Shown piece after piece: positions 7,456 to 11,243 of a stretch of DNA of 11,243 bases. Under the pieces are notes generated by a model. The model searched no databases and was not told the origin of the DNA. It was given only the letters and a program-made list of their open reading frames with translations. This stretch comes from Limisphaerales bacterium. Its GTDB lineage: Bacteria; Verrucomicrobiota; Verrucomicrobiia; Limisphaerales; UBA11358. The stretch lies in NCBI GenBank assembly GCA_027451565.1, contig DAIDJC010000088.1, positions 1-11,243 on the forward strand, written 5' to 3'. Position numbers and translations under genes: made by a program. Position 1 is the stretch's first letter, and every line of letters starts with the position of its first letter.

Positions 7456-9705
7456 ATGAATCCATTCTTCCTTGGGAAACCAGGCCTGGCCACGGCGGCG
7501 GCTTTCGTTGCCGCAGGCGCCATGTCCTTTGCGCAAACAGGAACAACCCTGAACGGGCAGCTCCTCTTGCGGCCTGTTACGGCGCACGACATTTCCATTT
7601 ACGGACTGCCCTCAACAACCGAAATTTCAGGCGGGCTTACCACCGTGGGCGTGGGCACGGCGGTGTACCCTGAGGCGGAGGTGAACATAGCCATTCCCCC
7701 CTCGGACATTGTCAATGTATCATGGGCACTGACCAGTGCGCCACAGGGATCCGCGGCGGTTTTGACCAACAGCCCGCTGGGAAACAATGTCCCCATCTAT
7801 GAGCCTTCCGGCAGGCTTGTTTCCCAAGTCGCCGGGCGGGCATTGCTGCGACCGGATATATCCGGCCAGTACACCATCACGGCCACCATCACCACGGCCA
7901 GCGAGGGTACCACAAATGTGTCCCAAACCATCACGGCGGGGACTTATCTGGGTGTTGCGACATGTGAACTCTGCCACAGCGGCGGACAGATTGCCCAGGA
8001 TAAATGGGCTTCATGGTCCCAGACGCTGCATTCGGAGGTGTTTTCCAATGAGATTGATGGCAACGCCAATTTCGCGGGCGCCCCGATGTTGCAATCCTGC
8101 CTGCAATGCCATACCACCGGATATGATCCGAACACCAACGCTGTGGACGGCGGATTTTTCAATTTGGAACAACTGTCTGGATGGACCATCCCGACCGTTT
8201 TAAGCAATGGCAACTATTCAAGCATGGTGGCGCATTATCCTTCGCTGGCGGGCCTGGCCAATGTCCAGTGCGAGAGTTGCCATGGTCCCGGAAGCATGCA
8301 TGCGAGCCTTTTGGGCAACACCAACAGTCCAAACTGGCCCAGCATATCGCTAAATGAAAGCTCAGGGGATTGCAACCAATGTCATGATGACCCAACTCAC
8401 CATCCTTACGGCACCCAATGGCTCAATTCTATGCATGCCATCACAACCACCGACCCGGCCGGCAATGCCACCTGTGTGGGCTGTCATACTGCATATGGCT
8501 TCATTGCGAGAGTCGGTGGAGTAACCAATGACGTGAACCTGAGTTATTTGCCGATTGATTGCCAGGCCTGCCATGAACCGCACGGGGCCACCGTGCCGAC
8601 CAACAATCCGCACATGATCCGGACAATGGCGAGTGTAACACTGCAGGATGGAACGGTGGTGACCAACGCTGGCGAGGGTCTGCTTTGCATGGAATGCCAC
8701 CAAGCGCGCGTGCAGGCCTCCACCTATGCCACTTCCTACCATCCGTATTTCGGGCCGCACCACGGGCCACAAGCTGACATGCTGGAGGGAAAGAATGGCT
8801 ACACATACGGACTGGTGATCCCTTCCTCCGACCATGCCTCCATCTCCAACACCTGCGTGGCCTGCCACATGCAGACCATCGCCACCACCGACCCGGCATT
8901 CTTGTATGCAGGCAGCCATACGTTCAATATTTCCTGGGCGGGAACGGCGACCAATGCGCCCGAGGACCTGGTTGGAGCGTGCCAACAATGCCACGGATCA
9001 TCTGTGACCTCGTTTAACTTTCCCGTGGAGGATTTCTCGGGCAGCGGAGTCACCCAAGGTGTGCAGTCCCAAGTGCAAACTCTTATGAACAAACTGGCCA
9101 TGCTTCTGCCGGGCGGCGCCAACAACGTGGCCAACAACACCATCACTCCAGACCCGAGTTGGACTACGCCGCAGTTGGAAGCGGCTTACAATTATTTGTT
9201 CGTGCAAAACGACGGCAGCATGGGAGTGCATAACACCGCCTACACGGTCGGACTGCTCCAGGCATCCATTGCCAACCTCACCGGCACTTCAGTCCCGGGA
9301 GGCCTGCCCGATGCCTGGGTGAACGAGTACTTTGGCTCGGTTACCAATCCTGCTGCAGCGCCAAACGCCATCAACAACACCAACGGCATACCCAATTGGA
9401 TGATGTATGCCCTGGGCCTCAACCCAACGCAATCCGGCTTCAGCGTGCCCGGTGGCGTGGTCTGGGAGGATGGCTCGCAACTGGTTAATTCCTCAACCAA
9501 CAGTAACATCCATATCTACACAGCCGCCGAGGTGTCCTTCAACACCCAAACCGGGGAAACCTATCAAATTCAAGCCATTAGCTCGCTCAGCAGTGGGTGG
9601 AGCAATGTAGGCAACCCCATCCCGGGAACCGGCGCGCCGGTTAGTTACCTCACTTCCACACGAAACAACCCTCAAATGTTCTTTCGTGTGTTGACCACGC
9701 CGTAA
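7456..9705 (+). CDS. exported nonahaem c-type cytochrome with Ig/PKD-like N-terminal domain
   Basis: A 749-residue secreted electron-transfer protein of unknown specific role. Residues 1-26 look like a signal peptide, with probable cleavage near MSFA-Q. Residues about 40-162 are a beta-rich Ig/PKD-like segment without cysteine. The haem-binding part spans 170-513 with nine CXXCH motifs: CELCH 170, CLQCH 215, CESCH 272, CNQCH 306, CVGCH 340, CQACH 369, CMECH 411, CVACH 467 and CQQCH 509. Many extra histidines (for example 192, 260, 282, 327, 376, 386, 429, 435, 460, 488) could be distal ligands, so mostly bis-His haems are likely. No CXXCK active-site motif is present, which argues against NrfA-type nitrite reductase. 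Residues 613-660 (GLPDAWVNEYFG) and 690-749 (ending FFRVLTTP) resemble C-terminal modules of verrucomicrobial exported proteins. The gene begins 137 bp after hemA without a clear Shine-Dalgarno sequence (AAATAAT before the ATG) and ends at a strong terminator. The family may relate to c554-like multihaem cytochromes; no function is assigned. Confidence 0.9.
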   Translation: MNPFFLGKPGLATAAAFVAAGAMSFAQTGTTLNGQLLLRPVTAHDISIYGLPSTTEISGGLTTVGVGTAVYPEAEVNIAIPPSDIVNVSWALTSAPQGSAAVLTNSPLGNNVPIYEPSGRLVSQVAGRALLRPDISGQYTITATITTASEGTTNVSQTITAGTYLGVATCELCHSGGQIAQDKWASWSQTLHSEVFSNEIDGNANFAGAPMLQSCLQCHTTGYDPNTNAVDGGFFNLEQLSGWTIPTVLSNGNYSSMVAHYPSLAGLANVQCESCHGPGSMHASLLGNTNSPNWPSISLNESSGDCNQCHDDPTHHPYGTQWLNSMHAITTTDPAGNATCVGCHTAYGFIARVGGVTNDVNLSYLPIDCQACHEPHGATVPTNNPHMIRTMASVTLQDGTVVTNAGEGLLCMECHQARVQASTYATSYHPYFGPHHGPQADMLEGKNGYTYGLVIPSSDHASISNTCVACHMQTIATTDPAFLYAGSHTFNISWAGTATNAPEDLVGACQQCHGSSVTSFNFPVEDFSGSGVTQGVQSQVQTLMNKLAMLLPGGANNVANNTITPDPSWTTPQLEAAYNYLFVQNDGSMGVHNTAYTVGLLQASIANLTGTSVPGGLPDAWVNEYFGSVTNPAAAPNAINNTNGIPNWMMYALGLNPTQSGFSVPGGVVWEDGSQLVNSSTNSNIHIYTAAEVSFNTQTGETYQIQAISSLSSGWSNVGNPIPGTGAPVSYLTSTRNNPQMFFRVLTTP

Positions 9706-9731
9706 TATTAATACCGCATCTCGTTCGTGAC

Positions 9732-9764
9732 CTCCTCCCCCCAGCCGGGGGAGGAGTTTTCTTT
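9732..9764 (+). terminator. intrinsic terminator after the nonahaem cytochrome gene
   Basis: CTCCTCCCCC (9732-9741) and GGGGGAGGAG (9747-9756) form a perfect 10-bp GC-rich stem with a 5-base loop CAGCC, followed at once by TTTTCTTT (9757-9764). It begins 27 bp after the cytochrome stop codon. The T-run is only on the plus-strand side, so it should act rightwards only. Confidence 0.95.
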
Positions 9765-10141
9765 ACAAGTATTGATGATTCTGGCCCGAAGAGAATTAAA
9801 TCATAGGGTCGGGCATCATGCAAACGACCAAGGCAGCCAGGAAAATGCCACACATCTTTCGGGCCTTCGCCCATTCCACGAATGGCAGGATTTGTAGTGG
9901 AATGCAAAGGCGATATGTTTGAGGCCGATATGTTTGAGAACACTGGGTACCGTGGCGCCCGCCAGGAACATCGGACAAACCTCCGATTTCATAAGAATTT
10001 GGAAGCCTACCCGATGAATATTGTCCCAAGCCGTTGAGGATTTAAACTTGGATCGGGAGATAAAACAGAGTCCAGCCCCCTCGCCCCGGCCATGGCTCAA
10101 GTGATTTGCGGCTGTGCTTTCTAAATGATCGAATCAGACTC
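9765..10141. other. 377-bp stretch without a supported gene
   Basis: It lies between the cytochrome terminator and the stop of the 203-residue gene. Minus-strand open frames of 77-97 codons exist here, but they overlap one another in different frames, lack good starts and show no recognisable domain. Visible structure: a 6-bp inverted repeat CCATTC (9871-9876) / GAATGG (9880-9885), and a short tandem duplication at 9911-9938. No terminator for the leftward 203-residue gene was found. It may be a decayed gene or a genome-wide intergenic repeat. Confidence 0.6.
9911..9938. repeat. tandem duplication with 15-bp period
   Basis: CGATATGTTTGAG occurs at 9911-9923 and again at 9926-9938, separated by GC, giving a 15-bp period. 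The period is a multiple of three, so it would preserve a reading frame if the region were ever coding. The stretch is AT-richer than its surroundings. Confidence 0.85.
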
Positions 10142-10753
10142 TTACTGTGCGGTTTTCAAATTATTCAAGGCGGCGATCTGCGCTTGAAGCCTCAAGGTTA
10201 TTTCTTTGAGCTTTTCACCTTGTGCCAATTGCATGTCCTGAAGATGTTTCAACGCGTCCTGTTGGGCGCCGGAAGATGATCCGTCCTGGGCCTGCTCAAG
10301 GCGCTGTTGCGCTGCGGCAACCTGGTCATTCATCGTCTGCACGGCGGCGCCAAACTCCTTCAGCGCGGCATCGCGCAGCATGTCTTCACCCTTGTCCAAC
10401 GGGATGGACGAATAATTGGGCACTATTTGGCGGACCTGGCCCAACACAACGGGATCAATGGGTTGAGCCGCAACCATCGGCGCCTGGACCGGGGTCACCG
10501 GCGCAGGCTGGCCGCGTGATGGATCATCAGCCATTTGAAAAACCTTTGCGGAAGAGTCTTGGCTGGGTGAAAGATGGAACCAGAGGATCGTGCCGGCCAC
10601 GCCCATGGAAAAGGAAACCGCCGCGAGCAGGATAATGCGCGCGGAAGCCGAGGCTGTGTTGGAATGCCGAAAAGTGAGGTCACTTGTCAATTCGGGGATC
10701 ATAACATGTTTTTTCATAAATGCGGCGGGTGATTCGGAGTTACCATCGGCCAT
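10142..10753 (-). CDS. hypothetical single-pass membrane protein with coiled-coil tail
   Basis: Not a recognised family. The 203-residue product has a short polar N-terminus (1-37), one hydrophobic helix (about 38-60, IILLAAVSFSMGVAGTILWF), a Pro/Ala/Gln-rich linker (about 61-100), a short conserved-looking segment (about 100-130, including PNYSSIPLDKGEDMLRDAAL), and a long alpha-helical, heptad-like tail rich in Ala, Gln, Leu and charged residues (about 130-200), interrupted by a Gly/Ser patch at 158-162. There is no cleavable signal peptide, so a type II anchor with the coiled coil in the periplasm is likely. The start at 10753 is supported by AAAGG about 9-13 bases upstream; in-frame Met13 and Met18 are alternatives. 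It stands alone: a 377-bp gene-free stretch lies downstream and a transposase fragment ends 52 bp upstream. Such layouts occur in scaffold or envelope-associated proteins, but I assign no function. Confidence 0.7.
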   Translation of the reverse strand: MADGNSESPAAFMKKHVMIPELTSDLTFRHSNTASASARIILLAAVSFSMGVAGTILWFHLSPSQDSSAKVFQMADDPSRGQPAPVTPVQAPMVAAQPIDPVVLGQVRQIVPNYSSIPLDKGEDMLRDAALKEFGAAVQTMNDQVAAAQQRLEQAQDGSSSGAQQDALKHLQDMQLAQGEKLKEITLRLQAQIAALNNLKTAQ

Positions 10754-10805
10754 CGGGTTTTGCCTTTATATTAGCAACAATACCATTGGTGTTGAATAAA
10801 AAATG

Positions 10806-11243
10806 TCATAAGGATGCATAGAGTTGCTTGAGGCGGGGCACAGCCGCGGCTTCCGTGAGCTTTTCCCTCAGGGCATGCCGGAGCCAGCGGATGAACTTGA
10901 CGCTGCGCTGGGTCGTCCGCCGCGCCTCCAATGCCAAGGCCGGTAATGGCCATCCGGTTCTCTCTCCCGACTGCCCGGCAGTTTGCGTCCGCTGCTGCCT
11001 TCGCTGATCTTCAGCCGTGTTCTCCACCTTGTGCCGCTGTTCCAGGTCCTGTTCGTAACAAAGCAGCAGGTTGTGAGTGAGGGTGATCAGCAGCGCCTGT
11101 GTTTCCTTCGCTTCCAGCGTCGAACCCCAGGCCTTCCTCTGGCCCAGCTTGTTCTTCATTTCATCAAACACCTTCTCCGCTTCCCACCGCCGACGATACA
11201 GTTCAGCCACCACTCCCGGTGGCAGGTCCGGTTCGTTCGTCAG
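10806..11243 (-). CDS. IS4-family transposase, C-terminal part, cut by window edge
   Basis: The last 145 residues of a DDE transposase are visible; the frame is open to the window edge, so the GTG at 11213 is internal rather than the start. Near the visible N-terminus the segment LYRRRWEAEKVFDEMKNKL carries the YREK signature of IS4-family enzymes with the exact spacing Y-(2)-R-(3)-E-(6)-K (Y16, R19, E23, K30 of the visible part); E23 is the expected third catalytic acid. The two catalytic aspartates must lie outside the window. A hydrophobic helix (TQALLITLTHNLLLCYEQ) and a basic, Gln/Arg-rich tail follow, as is common in this group. The C-terminus looks complete. Whether the element is functional cannot be judged here. 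Confidence 0.88.
   Translation of the reverse strand: MTNEPDLPPGVVAELYRRRWEAEKVFDEMKNKLGQRKAWGSTLEAKETQALLITLTHNLLLCYEQDLEQRHKVENTAEDQRRQQRTQTAGQSGERTGWPLPALALEARRTTQRSVKFIRWLRHALREKLTEAAAVPRLKQLYASL
10806..11243 (-). mobile_element. IS4-type insertion sequence, partial, ends not defined
   Basis: Inferred from the transposase fragment. The left end of the element should lie within the 52 bp between the transposase stop and the 203-residue gene (10754-10805). I could not define a terminal inverted repeat because the partner end is outside the window. A small imperfect dyad (CAACA … ACCATTGGT … GTTG, about 10772-10795) lies in this gap but is not proven to be the IS end. Confidence 0.6.

Noticed and set aside
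8362..8994. 210-codon minus-strand open frame opposite the nonahaem cytochrome
   Set aside because: The plus strand carries regular CXXCH motifs across the same bases. The antisense product is His/Gly-rich, as expected from reversed haem motifs.
7456..9705. Nitrite reductase (NrfA) or hydroxylamine oxidoreductase identity for the cytochrome
   Set aside because: There is no CXXCK motif, the number and spacing of haems differ, and HAO's cross-linking tyrosine context was not recognised.
1..11243. CRISPR array, tRNA or rRNA
   Set aside because: No regularly spaced repeats, tRNA arm motifs or rRNA-like stretches were seen on either strand.

Overview
The window looks like a chromosomal segment from a Gram-negative bacterium, most probably a member of the Verrucomicrobia or a close relative. 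The reasons are: a cbb3 oxidase whose CcoN and CcoO are fused into one chain; an exported multiheme cytochrome ending in the two modules often seen at the C-terminus of verrucomicrobial secreted proteins (a 'GLPDAW' segment and a 'Y-x-I-x-A … GW … FFRV' segment); weak or absent Shine-Dalgarno sequences before most genes; and an IS4-type transposase. The phylum is an inference from protein style, not from a marker gene.

Left part (1-5625, all minus strand): a compact operon for a high-affinity cbb3-type cytochrome c oxidase, transcribed leftwards in the order ccoI - ccoS - ccoNO - ccoQ - ccoP. CcoI exports copper for the binuclear centre, CcoS is the small assembly protein, CcoNO carries the catalytic haem b/haem b3/CuB core plus the mono-haem subunit, CcoQ is the small membrane subunit, and CcoP is the c-type cytochrome entry subunit, cut by the window edge after its first haem motif. 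ccoI/ccoS and ccoQ/ccoP overlap by ATGA, and the remaining gaps are 10 and 24 bp, so co-transcription is very likely.

Middle (5626-6211): a 586-bp divergent intergenic region between the cco operon and hemA. I find no credible gene in it. It carries a 12-bp perfect palindrome near ccoI and a compact nested repeat just before hemA. Both contain the palindrome TTGGCCAA.

Right-centre (6212-9764, plus strand): hemA (glutamyl-tRNA reductase, first committed step of C5-pathway tetrapyrrole synthesis) with a short C-terminus; then a 749-residue exported cytochrome with nine CXXCH motifs and no close family assignment; then a strong intrinsic terminator. The oxidase, the haem-synthesis gate enzyme and a nonahaem cytochrome lie next to each other, so the segment has a common theme of haem supply and respiratory electron transfer. 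A functional link to the nonahaem protein is an inference.

Far right (9765-11243): a gene-poor stretch with a 15-bp-period tandem duplication; an unrecognised 203-residue protein with one membrane anchor and a coiled-coil tail (minus strand); and the C-terminal part of an IS4-family transposase (minus strand) that runs off the window. This end looks like accessory or rearranged DNA.
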